Below are positions 7,190 to 16,383 of a stretch of 36,376 bases of DNA, in pieces (the first letter of the stretch is position 1; each line of letters begins with the position of its first letter). The notes below the pieces were generated by a model that did not search any database, was not told the origin of the DNA, and saw only the letters and a program-made list of their open reading frames with translations. The translations under genes and the position numbers were made by a program. Origin of the DNA: Marinobacterium sedimentorum (GTDB lineage: Bacteria > Pseudomonadota > Gammaproteobacteria > Pseudomonadales > Balneatricaceae); the NCBI RefSeq assembly GCF_024267675.1, contig NZ_JALDYX010000040.1, forward strand, positions 1 to 36,376, given 5' to 3'.

Positions 7190-7957
7190 TCATTCCTCTC
7201 CGAGGTACGCCTTGATGACGTCGGGATTTTGCTTGATCTCATCCGGCGTGCCATCGGCCAGGGGGGTGCCCTGGGCAATAACGTAGATATGATCGGAGAT
7301 TCCCATCACCAGGCTCATGTCATGCTCGATCAGTAACACCGAGATTTCGTGCTCGTCGCGCAGGCGCACGATCAGTTCATCCAGCTGCTTGGTTTCGTTG
7401 GGGTTGAGTCCGGCCGCCGGTTCGTCGAGCAGCAGCAGTTCGGGCTGGGTCACCATGCAGCGGGCAATTTCCAGCCGCCGCTGCTGGCCGTAGGACAGGT
7501 TGCCGGCTTCGCGGTTGGCGAAGGCCAGCATGTCGACCTGCTCCAGCCAGAAGGCGGCGCGATCCATCGCTTCCTGCTCCAGACGGCGGTACGAGGCGTT
7601 CTTGAACAGCCCGGCCACAATATTGGTGTTGAGGTGGCGGTGCTGGGCCACCAGCATGTTCTCGATCACCGTCATGGTGGAAAACAGCCGCACATGCTGA
7701 AAGGTGCGCACCAGTCCCTTGCGGGAGATGCGAAAATCCTTCAGCCCGGCGATCTGTTCACCCTTGAACAGCACGCTGCCGTCCGAGGGTGGATAGAACC
7801 CGGACAGGCAGTTGAACACCGTGGTCTTGCCGGCGCCGTTGGGGCCGATAACGGATACGATCTGACGGTTCCTGACCGCCAGATTGACGCTGTTCACCGC
7901 CACCAGACCGCCAAAGCGCATGGTCAGGCTGTTTACGTCCAGCAGTAACTGACTCAT
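7190..7957 (-). CDS. livG: Branched-chain amino-acid ABC transporter ATPase LivG
   Basis: A 255-residue ATPase, partner of LivF. It shows Walker A GPNGAGKTT (residues 38-46), signature LSYGQ (about 154-158) and Walker B LLLLDEP (about 174-180), followed by AAGLNP, which is usual for the LivG/BraF branch. Its ATG overlaps the livM stop by 4 bp (ATGA), indicating translational coupling. Length and motif order are normal, so it should form the LivF-LivG heterodimer under LivH-LivM. Confidence 0.95.
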   Translation of the reverse strand: MSQLLLDVNSLTMRFGGLVAVNSVNLAVRNRQIVSVIGPNGAGKTTVFNCLSGFYPPSDGSVLFKGEQIAGLKDFRISRKGLVRTFQHVRLFSTMTVIENMLVAQHRHLNTNIVAGLFKNASYRRLEQEAMDRAAFWLEQVDMLAFANREAGNLSYGQQRRLEIARCMVTQPELLLLDEPAAGLNPNETKQLDELIVRLRDEHEISVLLIEHDMSLVMGISDHIYVIAQGTPLADGTPDEIKQNPDVIKAYLGEE

Positions 7958-9210
7958 CGCTTCAACTCCATGTGCGGACGCTTGCTCGGCAGCAGACCCT
8001 GGGGACGCCAGCGCATCATCAGCACCATCAGCAGTCCGAACAGCAGCATGCGGTATTCCGAGAACTCGCGGGCGAACTCCGGCAGGATGGTCATGACGAT
8101 CGCCGCCAGGATAACGCCGAACTGCGAGCCCATGCCGCCGAGGACGACGATCGCCAGAATGATCGCCGATTCGATGAAGACGAAGGATTCGGGGCTGATA
8201 AAGCCCTGACGCGCGGCAAAAAAGCAGCCGGCGAAGCCGGCGGTGGAGGCGCCGAAGGTGAAAGCCGAGAGCTTGATCACGGTGCGGTTCAGCCCCAACG
8301 AGCGGCAGGCGATCTCGTCCTCGCGCAGCGCTTCCCAGGCACGGCCGATCGGCATGCGCATGAGCCGGTTGATGACGAAAAGCACCCAGATCACCAGCAG
8401 CACGGCAATCAGGTAGAGGAAGATCACCTTGTAGCTGCTGGAATAGTCGATGCCCATGAATTCATGGAAGGTGGTAGCGCCATCGCTGGCACGGCGGTTG
8501 AACTCCAGCCCGAACAGGGTGGGTTTGTCGATGCCGGAAATACCGTTGGGGCCGCCGGTCAGTCCGGTCCAGTTGTTCAGCAGGATACGGATGATTTCAC
8601 CGAATCCCAGCGTCACTATGGCCAGGTAGTCGCCGCGCAGGCGCAGTACCGGAAACCCGAGCACGAAGCCGAAGGTGGCCGCCAGCAACGCCGAGATCGG
8701 CAGGCAGACCCAGAACGACAGGCCGAAGTAGCTCGACAGCAGCGCATAGGTATAGGCACCAATGGCATAAAAGGCCACATAGCCCAGATCCAGCAGGCCG
8801 GCGAGGCCGACGACTATGTTGAGACCCAGGCCCAGCATGACGTAGATCAGCGTCAGGGTGGCCAGATCGACGGCCCCGCGGGACACCATGAAGGGCCAGA
8901 CGATCAGGCCGACAATGACGGCGGCGATCAGCCAGGGCTTGAGTCGCGCCTGCACGGACACGGCGGGCAGCAGTTTGCCGAGGTTGGGGCGGGGAATGCC
9001 AGCGCTGGCGGCGCTGATCTGGTCACGGAACAGCTGGGACAGAAAGACGATTGCGATGCCGCCGAATATCCAGGTCCACTGGGCGGCGGTGGCGCCGACG
9101 ACACGCAGCTCGGTGCCTTCGGAGGTGAGTTTAACGCCCACCATCAGGCAGGTGAGGATCAGGGTAATGCCGGCGGCGAAAAAGGCAGTGTAGAAGTTCT
9201 GTCGCATCAT
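7954..9210 (-). CDS. livM: Branched-chain amino-acid ABC transporter permease LivM
   Basis: A 418-residue inner-membrane permease. The N-terminal ~75 residues contain two extra hydrophobic segments, as in E. coli LivM-type long forms, and are followed by the conserved permease core (GLGLNIVVGLAGLLDLGYVA). The later motif EDEIACRSLGLNRTVIKLSAF is the cytoplasmic loop that contacts the ATPases. The start overlaps the livH stop (ATGA), with ATG ATG as alternative adjacent starts. Together with LivH it forms the translocation path. Confidence 0.94.
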   Translation of the reverse strand: MMRQNFYTAFFAAGITLILTCLMVGVKLTSEGTELRVVGATAAQWTWIFGGIAIVFLSQLFRDQISAASAGIPRPNLGKLLPAVSVQARLKPWLIAAVIVGLIVWPFMVSRGAVDLATLTLIYVMLGLGLNIVVGLAGLLDLGYVAFYAIGAYTYALLSSYFGLSFWVCLPISALLAATFGFVLGFPVLRLRGDYLAIVTLGFGEIIRILLNNWTGLTGGPNGISGIDKPTLFGLEFNRRASDGATTFHEFMGIDYSSSYKVIFLYLIAVLLVIWVLFVINRLMRMPIGRAWEALREDEIACRSLGLNRTVIKLSAFTFGASTAGFAGCFFAARQGFISPESFVFIESAIILAIVVLGGMGSQFGVILAAIVMTILPEFAREFSEYRMLLFGLLMVLMMRWRPQGLLPSKRPHMELKR

Positions 9211-10133
9211 ACTTTCTCCACTTCCGGTTTGCCCAGCAGGCCGCTGGGACGGAACAGCAGAATCAGTATAAGCAGGCCGAACGACACTACGTCCTTGTAT
9301 TCAGACGGGAAATAGGCCGAGGTCAGGGCTTCGGTAACACCCAGAATCAGGCCGCCGAGCATGGCGCCGGGAATGGACCCAATACCGCCGAGCACCGCTG
9401 CCGTGAAGGCCTTGAGGCCGGCGATAAAGCCGACAAAGGGATTCACCACACCGTAATAAAGGCCCAGCAACAGGCCAGCCACGGCGGCCAGGGCGGCGCC
9501 TATGACAAAGGTCATGGCGATGGTGCGGTTGGTATCGATGCCCAGCAGGTTGGTCATGCCCTGATCTTCAGAGCAGGCGCGACAGGCGCGACCCATGCGT
9601 GAGCGGGATATGAACAGGGTCAGCGCGGTCATGCAGACGACGGTGACAACCCAGATCAGTAGCTGCATATAGGACAGCGAAACCTCGAACAGCTGCGGAT
9701 CACCGAAAGTCCAGCTGCCGCTGATCTGCGGTGCCAGGGCAACATCACGGGAACCCTGGGCCAGAACCACGTAGTTCTGCAGAAAAATCGACATGCCGAT
9801 GGCGGAAATCAGCGGGATAAGCCGGTTGGAACCGCGCAGCGGGCGATAGGCCACGCGCTCGACGGCCCAGCCGTAGGTGCTGGCCGTGAAGACCGCAATA
9901 ACAAGGGCGATTACCAGAATAACCGGGAGCGCGACCATCCCCATGCCGAGCAGGCCGGCGATGACGATGAAGGAGATATAGGAGCCGATCATGTAAATCT
10001 CGCCGTGGGCGAAATTGATCATGCCGATGATGCCATAGACCATTGTGTAGCCGATGGCGATCAGGGCATAGGTGGACCCGATCGTCAGCCCGTTTATGAG
10101 CTGTTGCAGGAAATAGAGCGATGCTTCAGACAT
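9207..10133 (-). CDS. livH: Branched-chain amino-acid ABC transporter permease LivH
   Basis: A 308-residue integral membrane permease with about eight hydrophobic segments. Family signatures include NGLTIGSTYALIAIGYTMVY near the N-terminus, MINFAHGEIYMIG, and CRACSEDQGMTNLLGID in the ATPase-contact loop. Length matches LivH/BraD. It is separated from livK by 130 bp containing two strong hairpins, then couples by a 4-bp overlap to livM. Confidence 0.95.
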   Translation of the reverse strand: MSEASLYFLQQLINGLTIGSTYALIAIGYTMVYGIIGMINFAHGEIYMIGSYISFIVIAGLLGMGMVALPVILVIALVIAVFTASTYGWAVERVAYRPLRGSNRLIPLISAIGMSIFLQNYVVLAQGSRDVALAPQISGSWTFGDPQLFEVSLSYMQLLIWVVTVVCMTALTLFISRSRMGRACRACSEDQGMTNLLGIDTNRTIAMTFVIGAALAAVAGLLLGLYYGVVNPFVGFIAGLKAFTAAVLGGIGSIPGAMLGGLILGVTEALTSAYFPSEYKDVVSFGLLILILLFRPSGLLGKPEVEKV

Positions 10134-10191
10134 AGGAAAAACCAGGTCAAAGGATGCCCTGGGCGCAGGCCAGTGGATCGACCGGCGCCCG

Positions 10192-10247
10192 GCCCCGGAT
10201 CGCGGGGCTGGGCATCGGGGCAGCGAAGGGCGCGGGGCCCTGCTGCC
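10192..10247 (-). promoter_or_regulatory. Intercistronic double hairpin between livK and livH
   Basis: Two strong stem-loops lie downstream of the livK stop. The first pairs GGCAGC with GCTGCC (10219-10224 with 10242-10247) and, inside it, AGGGC with GCCCT. The second pairs GCCCCG with CGGGGC (10192-10197 with 10203-10208). Neither has a T-run. Such structures between a binding-protein gene and its permease genes usually stabilise the upstream mRNA or partly attenuate transcription, giving more LivK than membrane parts. That role is inferred from the family of operons. Confidence 0.6.
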
Positions 10248-10263
10248 TGATTATTGTAGTTAT

Positions 10264-11385
10264 TTACTGGGCCGCAGGTGTCTTCGAGCCATCTTTGTGC
10301 AGGCTGTAAACCAGGAAGGTGGACTCGGTCAGGTCCCCTTTCTCGTCGTAGGTCACCTTGCCGATAGAGGTATCGAATTCGTTCTTGCGGATATAGTCGG
10401 CCAGCTTGGCAGGGTCGGTATCACCGACAGCCTTGATGGCGTCGCTCATAACCTGAACGGCGGCGTAGGCGGTAAAGACGAAGGGGCCTGAGGGATCTTC
10501 GCCTTTGGCCGTAATGGCTTCAACGCGGGCTTTGTTTTCCGGGTTCTGATCGAAGCTCTTGGGCGCTGTTGCCAGCACGCCTTCGGTGGCATCGCCGGCA
10601 ATCTTGGCCAGGTCGGCGTTGACGATCCCTTCAGGCCCCATGAACTGGGCGTTGAAGCTCTTCTCTGCAGACTGGCGCAGAATCAGGCCCAGTTCCGGAT
10701 GGTAGCCGCCGTAATAGACGAAATCGACGTTCTCTTTTTTCAGCTTGGCGATCAGCGCCGAGAAGTCCTTGTCGCCCGGTGTCACACCTTCAAACATCAC
10801 CGCTGAAATGCCCTTGGCTTCCAGACCGTCTTTCACTGTCTGCGCCAGGCCTTCGCCGTACTGCTGCTTGTCGTGAATAATGGCCAGGGTTTTGGGCTTC
10901 ACTGTGTTGGCAATGTAGTCCGCCGCCATGCTGCCCTGCAGGCTGTCCAGACCGATGGTGCGGAAGATCAGCTGGTGACCTTTCTCGGTGATGGACGGGG
11001 AGGTGGAGGCGGCGGTAATCATCAACACGCCTTCTTCCTCGTAGACATCAGCCGCAGGCTCAGTGGAGCTGGAGCACAGGTGACCGACCACATGGGTGAT
11101 GCCGTCGTTGACGATCTTGTTGGCGACGGCCACGGCCTGTTTCGGGTCGCAGGCGTCGTCATAGATAACGCCTTCAAGCTGCATGCCATTCACGCCGCCC
11201 GCCTTGTTGATATCGTCTATCGCTGCCATTACGCCGATTTTCTGCATGTCGCCGTACTGGGCAACCGGGCCTGTTGACGGGCCTGCCAGCGCGATTTTGA
11301 TGGTTTCAGCCTGGACGGCAGCCGCTGAGCCGAGAATGGCCAATGCGGTGCCAATACTGAGGAGTGTTTTAGAAAACTGTTTCAT
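10264..11385 (-). CDS. livK: Branched-chain amino-acid periplasmic binding protein LivK
   Basis: A 373-residue periplasmic solute-binding protein (type I fold, Leu/Ile/Val family). The N-terminus MKQFSKTLLSIGTALAILGS ends in AVQA-ET, a typical signal peptide cleaved near residue 26. The mature start ETIKIALAGPSTGPVAQYGD and the cysteine pair in DDACDP and GHLCSSS match LivK/BraC. A good ribosome site (AAGGGGA) precedes ATG. It is the first gene of the livKHMGF operon and delivers the ligand to LivHM. Exact specificity (leucine, broad branched-chain, or an amide/urea-like ligand) cannot be read from sequence alone. Confidence 0.93.
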   Translation of the reverse strand: MKQFSKTLLSIGTALAILGSAAAVQAETIKIALAGPSTGPVAQYGDMQKIGVMAAIDDINKAGGVNGMQLEGVIYDDACDPKQAVAVANKIVNDGITHVVGHLCSSSTEPAADVYEEEGVLMITAASTSPSITEKGHQLIFRTIGLDSLQGSMAADYIANTVKPKTLAIIHDKQQYGEGLAQTVKDGLEAKGISAVMFEGVTPGDKDFSALIAKLKKENVDFVYYGGYHPELGLILRQSAEKSFNAQFMGPEGIVNADLAKIAGDATEGVLATAPKSFDQNPENKARVEAITAKGEDPSGPFVFTAYAAVQVMSDAIKAVGDTDPAKLADYIRKNEFDTSIGKVTYDEKGDLTESTFLVYSLHKDGSKTPAAQ

Positions 11386-11745
11386 TGCAGAGATTCCCCT
11401 TCGATTATTTTGCGTCTGGCCAGGGCCAGGTAATTCTTGTTATCGCTCGCCGCCTACGTTTACTTTGTCTGCGGCACAAAATCAATTGTAGACCGCGCTA
11501 ATTGTACAGATGATCGATATTGTCAGGATATGTGGTGCCGATTGTTATTGAGCCAATGCAGGCAATCGCTGATGCTTCGACTCACTGCGGGCTAGAATGC
11601 AATGGGCGACCGGGGTTCTAGTCTGGCACGTTGAACCGTCGCTGCACCTGAACCTGCTGGTTCGGCTTCCCGGCATAATAAAGATAAAACGCGGAACGCT
11701 GTCAATCTGTCGCTGCGGCAGATCGGCGGACCCGAAGGGAAAACT
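11386..11745. promoter_or_regulatory. Divergent intergenic region between livK and the YCF48 gene
   Basis: This 360-bp gap contains no supported gene and must hold the start signals of two divergent units. On the minus strand the hexamer TACAAT occurs twice, 16 bases apart (plus-strand ATTGTA at 11485-11490 and 11501-11506), and is a candidate -10 or operator element for livK. On the plus side CATAATAAAGATAAAAC (near 11676-11692) is a weak -10-like candidate for the downstream operon. I see no riboswitch or terminator-like hairpin with a U-tract. Confidence 0.35.
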
Positions 11746-12849
11746 ATGGGATTCAATATTCAGGGCCGCAAGTGGCTGCTTTGCGTGCTGCTTTGCAGCC
11801 TTACCACTGCGCCGGCATTAGCGGCGACTCCATTCGATCGTTTACAGGTAGCAGCTCAGCTGACAGAGCGGGCGACGCAGTCGCTGCTGCTGGATATTGC
11901 CCGTGCTGGCGAGCGCCTGGTGGCGGTGGGCGAGCAGGGGCTGGTGCTCTTGTCCGATGATGGCGGCGATCACTGGCGTCAGGCTGAGGTGCCGGTGAGT
12001 GTGTTACTGACCGCCGTGAGTTTCGCGGATGGGCAGCAGGGCTGGGCAGTGGGGCATGATGGCACTGTATTGCACAGCATCGATGGCGGTGCCAGCTGGA
12101 GCCTGCAGCTGGATGGCAACCGTATCAATGCACTGCGGGTGGCGCAGCTCGAAGCCGAGCTGGATGCCCTGGGTCAGGAGACCGAGGCGGACCCGGCGGT
12201 GCAGGAAAATCTCGAATACGCGCTGGACGATGCCCTTTTCGCGCTGGAGGACGGCCCCAACATGCCGTTGCTGGATGTCTGGTTCGCCGATGCGCTGCAT
12301 GGCTTTGTGCTGGGCGCTTATGGTCAGCTGCTGCAAACCCAGGACGGCGGAAATAGTTGGCAAACCCTGGGTCACCGCCTGCCCAACCCCGATCATTTTC
12401 ATCTCAACAGTCTGCTGGCTAGCGCCGCCGGTGATCTTTATATCGCCGGCGAAGCCGGGCTGCTGCTGCGCTCCCGCGACAGTGGCAAGACCTGGGAAGC
12501 GCTGGAATCGCCCTATGAGGGCTCATTCTTTGCCATGGCTGAACTCGATGGTTTCTGGCTGATGGGGCTGCGCGGCAATCTGTTCCACAGCCTGGATGGC
12601 GAGCACTGGCAGGCGCTGGAGCTGGACGCCACGGCGACCCTCAACAGTGCGCTGGCGCTGGACAACAAGCTCCTGCTGCTGGGGCAGGGCGGCCTGCTGC
12701 AGCTGGGTGATCCTGCAGGCTTTGCGCCACTGTTGCAGGAGCGCTCGCGCCAGAGTCTGAGCGCGGCGGTGGTGGTCGGCTCGCAACTGGTGCTAGTGGG
12801 TGAGGGTGGTATTCAGCGCAAGGACTTACCGGCGGGAGCAGCACAATGA
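11746..12849 (+). CDS. YCF48-like beta-propeller protein, exported
   Basis: A 367-residue protein with a signal peptide (hydrophobic core LLCVLLCSLTTAPALA, cleavage near residue 27). It carries four Asp-box/BNR-type turns: SDDGGDHW, SIDGGASW, TQDGGNSW and SRDSGKTW. These mark a YCF48/HCF136-like propeller. YCF48 itself assists photosystem II assembly in phototrophs; relatives in heterotrophic proteobacteria are commonly encoded beside RND/MMPL exporters. Here the stop overlaps the start of such an exporter by 4 bp (ATGA), so the two should form one periplasmic or membrane machine. AAGGGAAAA precedes the start. The ligand is unknown. Confidence 0.85.
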   Translation: MGFNIQGRKWLLCVLLCSLTTAPALAATPFDRLQVAAQLTERATQSLLLDIARAGERLVAVGEQGLVLLSDDGGDHWRQAEVPVSVLLTAVSFADGQQGWAVGHDGTVLHSIDGGASWSLQLDGNRINALRVAQLEAELDALGQETEADPAVQENLEYALDDALFALEDGPNMPLLDVWFADALHGFVLGAYGQLLQTQDGGNSWQTLGHRLPNPDHFHLNSLLASAAGDLYIAGEAGLLLRSRDSGKTWEALESPYEGSFFAMAELDGFWLMGLRGNLFHSLDGEHWQALELDATATLNSALALDNKLLLLGQGGLLQLGDPAGFAPLLQERSRQSLSAAVVVGSQLVLVGEGGIQRKDLPAGAAQ

Positions 12850-15227
12850 AAACACTGACGCTGTCGATGCTGGGCCTGGTAAAAAGCAGCGAACATCTGA
12901 TCGAGCGGGTGCTGTTTCACCGTCGCCGTACGCTGCTGGGACTCTTCGTGCTCGTCACCCTGGTACTGGGCTGGCAGGCCAGCCAGATCAGGCCTGACGC
13001 CAGCTTCGTCAAGATGATTCCCACCGAGCATCCCTACGTCGAGAATTATCTGACCTACCGTGACGACCTGGCGGGGCTCGGTAACAGCCTGCGCGTGGTA
13101 GTGGCCGCGACCGAGGGCGATATTTTCACGCCGGAGTTTCAGGAAAGCCTGCGCAAGGTGACCGACGAGCTCTTCTTCCTGCCGGGCGTCGATCGCTCGG
13201 CGCTGACCTCGATCTGGACGCCCAATGTGCGCTGGACCGAAGTCACCGAAGAGGGCTTTGTCGGTGGCCCCGTGATTCCCGATGACTACGATGGCTCCAG
13301 TGCCTCGCTCGAAACGCTGCGCACCAATATTCTGCGCTCGGGGCAGCTGGGACGGCTGGTGGCCAATGACTTTGGTTCGGCCATAGTGCAGGTGCCGCTG
13401 TTTGACCGTGATCCTGAAACCGGTGCTGCGCTGGATTATCAGCAGCTGTCCCATCTGCTGGAAAACCTGGTGCGCCAGCCCTACGAATCCGACCAGATTA
13501 ATATTCACATCACCGGTTTTGCCAAGGTGGTGGGGGATCTGATCGATGGCGCCCGTGATGTGGCCCTGTTCTTTGCGGTGGCCTTTGGCGTCACCCTGGT
13601 GCTGCTGTATCTCTACTCCGGCAGTGTCAGCGGCACCCTGATTCCGCTGGCCTGCTCGCTGGTGGCAGTAATCTGGCAGCTTGGCCTGCTGCGCCTGTTG
13701 GGCTTTGGCCTGGATCCCTACTCGATGCTGGTGCCCTTTCTGGTGTTCGCCATCGCCGTGAGTCACGGCGTACAGATCGTCAATACCGTGGCTCAGGAGG
13801 CGGCGGAGGGTGCCAGCAGTCTGCTGGCATCCCGCCGTGCCTTCCGTGCGCTCTACATTCCGGGCCTGACGGCGCTGCTGTCGGACGGGCTTGGTTTCGT
13901 GACCCTGATGGTGATCCAGATTCAGGTGATTCAGGATCTGGCCATAGCGGCGTCGATCGGGGTCGCCGTGATTATCCTGACCAACCTGTTGCTGCTGCCA
14001 CTGTTGATGTCCTGGGCGGGTGTGGGGGAACGGGCCATCGCCCGCGCGAAACGCAGCAAGGAGTTGGTGCACTCGCGCTGGGCCATCCTCACGGTCTTTG
14101 CCCGTCCGCGGGGCGCCGTTGTGGCCCTGCTGGTGGCAGGCGGGCTGGCCCTGGCGGGGCTGCAGGCGAGTTCCGAGCTGAAGATCGGCGATCTGGATTC
14201 CGGTGCGCCTGAACTGCGCAAGGACTCGCGCTATAACCTCGACAATGCCTTTGTGACCGGTCACTACTCGACCTCCAGTGATGTGTTCGTGGTGATGGTC
14301 ACCACCGAGGCCGAACAGTGCGCCAGTTTCAGGACGCTTGAGCTGGTGGATCGCTTCCAGCAATACCTCACCAACGTGCCGGGGGTGCAGTCCAGCCTGT
14401 CCCTGGCGGATGTGTCCGAGCGCGTCACGGCGGGGCTTAACGAGGGCAGCCTGAAGTGGCGTTCCGTAAGTCGCAATCAGTTTGTTATCAATGCCTCCCT
14501 GGCCTATGTGCCCGGCGGCCTGATGAACGGCGACTGCTCGCTGCTGCCGCTGATCATGTTCCTGGATGACCACAAGGCGGCGACCCTCAGCCGGGTGACC
14601 GACAGCGTCAAGGCGTTCGCGGCACAGCATGACAGCGACACGATTCAGTTCCGCCTGGCGGCGGGCAACTCCGGTATTGAAGCGGCCACCAATGAAGTGA
14701 TCAGCACCGCCCAGTACAAGATGCTGCTCTGGGTCTACGCGGTGGTGAGTCTGCTTTGTCTGCTGACCTTTCGCTCGCTGCGCACGGTGATCTGCATCAT
14801 CCTGCCGCTGGCCTTGACATCCCTGCTGTGTCAGGCACTGATGGCCAGGCTCGGCATCGGCGTAAAAGTGGCGACGCTGCCGGTGATCGCGCTCGGCGTT
14901 GGCATAGGGGTGGATTACGGTATTTATATCTATACCAAGCTGAACAGTTTCCTGCTGCAGGGACAGTCGTTGCCTGACGCCTACCTGGCGACTCTGCGCA
15001 CCACCGGCAAATCGGTTGCCTTTACCGGCCTGACGCTGGCGATCGGCGTGGTGCTCTGGGTGCTTTCACCTATCAAGTTCCAGGCTGACATGGGCATCCT
15101 GCTGACCTTCATGTTCCTGTGGAACATGCTGGGTGCGCTGATTCTGCTGCCGGCACTGACCTGTGTGCTCTATCGCCATACCGGCACCAAGGTGGCGCAA
15201 AAGGAAACCAGTAAGGTGCTGTCCTGA
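12846..15227 (+). CDS. RND/MMPL-family exporter with sterol-sensing-like membrane domains
   Basis: A 793-residue protein with two similar halves. Each has one transmembrane segment, a large periplasmic domain, then a block of about five segments (roughly 235-390 and 620-785). Motifs such as YSMLVPFLVFAIAVSHGVQI and LGVGIGVDYGIYIYTKLN are characteristic of the MMPL/Patched-like RND branch. Members move hydrophobic molecules such as lipids or hopanoids. Its coupling to the YCF48-like gene and position next to fatty-acid catabolic genes suggest a lipid-like substrate, by inference only. No membrane-fusion protein or outer-membrane channel gene accompanies it. Confidence 0.87.
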   Translation: MKTLTLSMLGLVKSSEHLIERVLFHRRRTLLGLFVLVTLVLGWQASQIRPDASFVKMIPTEHPYVENYLTYRDDLAGLGNSLRVVVAATEGDIFTPEFQESLRKVTDELFFLPGVDRSALTSIWTPNVRWTEVTEEGFVGGPVIPDDYDGSSASLETLRTNILRSGQLGRLVANDFGSAIVQVPLFDRDPETGAALDYQQLSHLLENLVRQPYESDQINIHITGFAKVVGDLIDGARDVALFFAVAFGVTLVLLYLYSGSVSGTLIPLACSLVAVIWQLGLLRLLGFGLDPYSMLVPFLVFAIAVSHGVQIVNTVAQEAAEGASSLLASRRAFRALYIPGLTALLSDGLGFVTLMVIQIQVIQDLAIAASIGVAVIILTNLLLLPLLMSWAGVGERAIARAKRSKELVHSRWAILTVFARPRGAVVALLVAGGLALAGLQASSELKIGDLDSGAPELRKDSRYNLDNAFVTGHYSTSSDVFVVMVTTEAEQCASFRTLELVDRFQQYLTNVPGVQSSLSLADVSERVTAGLNEGSLKWRSVSRNQFVINASLAYVPGGLMNGDCSLLPLIMFLDDHKAATLSRVTDSVKAFAAQHDSDTIQFRLAAGNSGIEAATNEVISTAQYKMLLWVYAVVSLLCLLTFRSLRTVICIILPLALTSLLCQALMARLGIGVKVATLPVIALGVGIGVDYGIYIYTKLNSFLLQGQSLPDAYLATLRTTGKSVAFTGLTLAIGVVLWVLSPIKFQADMGILLTFMFLWNMLGALILLPALTCVLYRHTGTKVAQKETSKVLS

Positions 15228-15272
15228 GTTGGTTCATAGACAGAGTCGCGTCAACTAAAAGAGGATAGGCCA

Positions 15273-16106
15273 ATGCCATTGGCGCCGAACAGAATACTGG
15301 TCCTGCTGGATGGCGGATCCCATTGCCAGGAGGCGTTAAATCGCGCCGGCCTGATTGCCGAGGTGACCGATGTGCCGCTCGATCTGCTGTGGTTTGGCAA
15401 GCGCCCGGCCTGGGAGGGCATGGGTGATGCGCTGGCGCAGCTGCACGTTGACCGAACCGTGCATCTGCTGGATCCCACCACATCGCTGTTTGACAGCCTG
15501 CGCAGCGAGTGGGCGCACGAGCCCTATTCTCTGGTGGTCAAGGGCTGCGACCCGCGACACAGCAAGCCTGCGCTGACGGCCCCGCTGGACTGGCGCCTGC
15601 TGCGCGAAGTGCCGGCGCCGGTCTTGCTAGTCAAACGTCTGGATTCCTGGGTCGGCGAGCGGATACTGGCGGCGATCAACCCGCTGCATGATGGTCAGGT
15701 ACAGGGCGCGCTGGATGAGTCGGTGCTGCGCGCCGCCCACCTGGTCAGCTGCTTGGCCCAGGCCGAGCTGCATACGGTCATCGCCACCGAGCCCCCCATG
15801 CTGGGTGCAGCGGCTGAGGATCAGGTATCCCGCCTGATTGACACCAGGGCCAGTGCCGCGGCCGAGGCGCTGTGCCAGCGGCTGGCGCTAAGCCCGCAGC
15901 AGCATCATATAGGCGAGGGGCCGGCCGAATTCTGGATCAGCCAGGTCAGCAATAATCTGAGCGCCGCGCTGCTGGTCATCAGTACTAGCGCCCGCAGCGG
16001 TGTCAGCGGCGCGCTCTACGGCAATGTGGCCGAGAATATTCTGGATAGCACCAGCACTGATGTGTTGGTCATGCGTGCCGGTAGCATGATGGTGGATCAC
16101 CACTGA
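15273..16106 (+). CDS. Tandem universal stress protein (UspE-like)
   Basis: A 277-residue protein with two Usp (HUP-fold) halves. The first begins NRILVLLDGG; the second starts near residue 125 (GERILAAINP). The second half ends with the usual nucleotide-binding-type stretch VSGALYGNVAENILDSTSTD and then VLVMR. AGAGGATAG precedes ATG. It lies 45 bp after the RND gene and before a terminator, so it probably shares that transcript. Usp proteins act in stress adaptation; the specific role here is not visible. Confidence 0.85.
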   Translation: MPLAPNRILVLLDGGSHCQEALNRAGLIAEVTDVPLDLLWFGKRPAWEGMGDALAQLHVDRTVHLLDPTTSLFDSLRSEWAHEPYSLVVKGCDPRHSKPALTAPLDWRLLREVPAPVLLVKRLDSWVGERILAAINPLHDGQVQGALDESVLRAAHLVSCLAQAELHTVIATEPPMLGAAAEDQVSRLIDTRASAAAEALCQRLALSPQQHHIGEGPAEFWISQVSNNLSAALLVISTSARSGVSGALYGNVAENILDSTSTDVLVMRAGSMMVDHH

Positions 16107-16148
16107 ATGCTGCACTGATGGTTCTTTGATTCCCCTGGCAAGTCCTGC

Positions 16149-16174
16149 GCCCGTGCCCTGTGTACGGGCTTTTT
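16149..16174 (+). terminator. Intrinsic terminator after the universal stress protein gene
   Basis: GCCCGT (16149-16154) pairs with ACGGGC (16164-16169) around a 9-nt loop and is followed by TTTTT (16170-16174). It lies about 45 bp after the stress-protein stop and closes the YCF48-RND-Usp unit. The remaining ~200 bp before the next gene presumably hold its promoter. Confidence 0.75.
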
Positions 16175-16383
16175 ATTGCCGTTCTGACCGTAATTGTTAT
16201 TCATTCTTCGAAGCTATGATAACGGTTGATACAGGCCTGTTTGACAGCCTGATAATTTTTGTCATTAAAACTGAGGGCATTTGTTATTGGTCGGCGTGGC
16301 GAATTCGGTGATCCTGTGGGCTACAGAATAACGAGAGCGTCCGCCAGCCGGGTGCCTGTGATTACCCAGTCGAGGACAGAATC

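Noticed and set aside
7972..9315. A long plus-strand frame (447 codons) opposite livM
   Set aside because: It is a GC-rich antisense shadow of livM, rich in Gln, Gly and Asp with no domain; livM itself is firmly supported. The same holds for the long frames opposite the RND, FadB and sensor-kinase genes.
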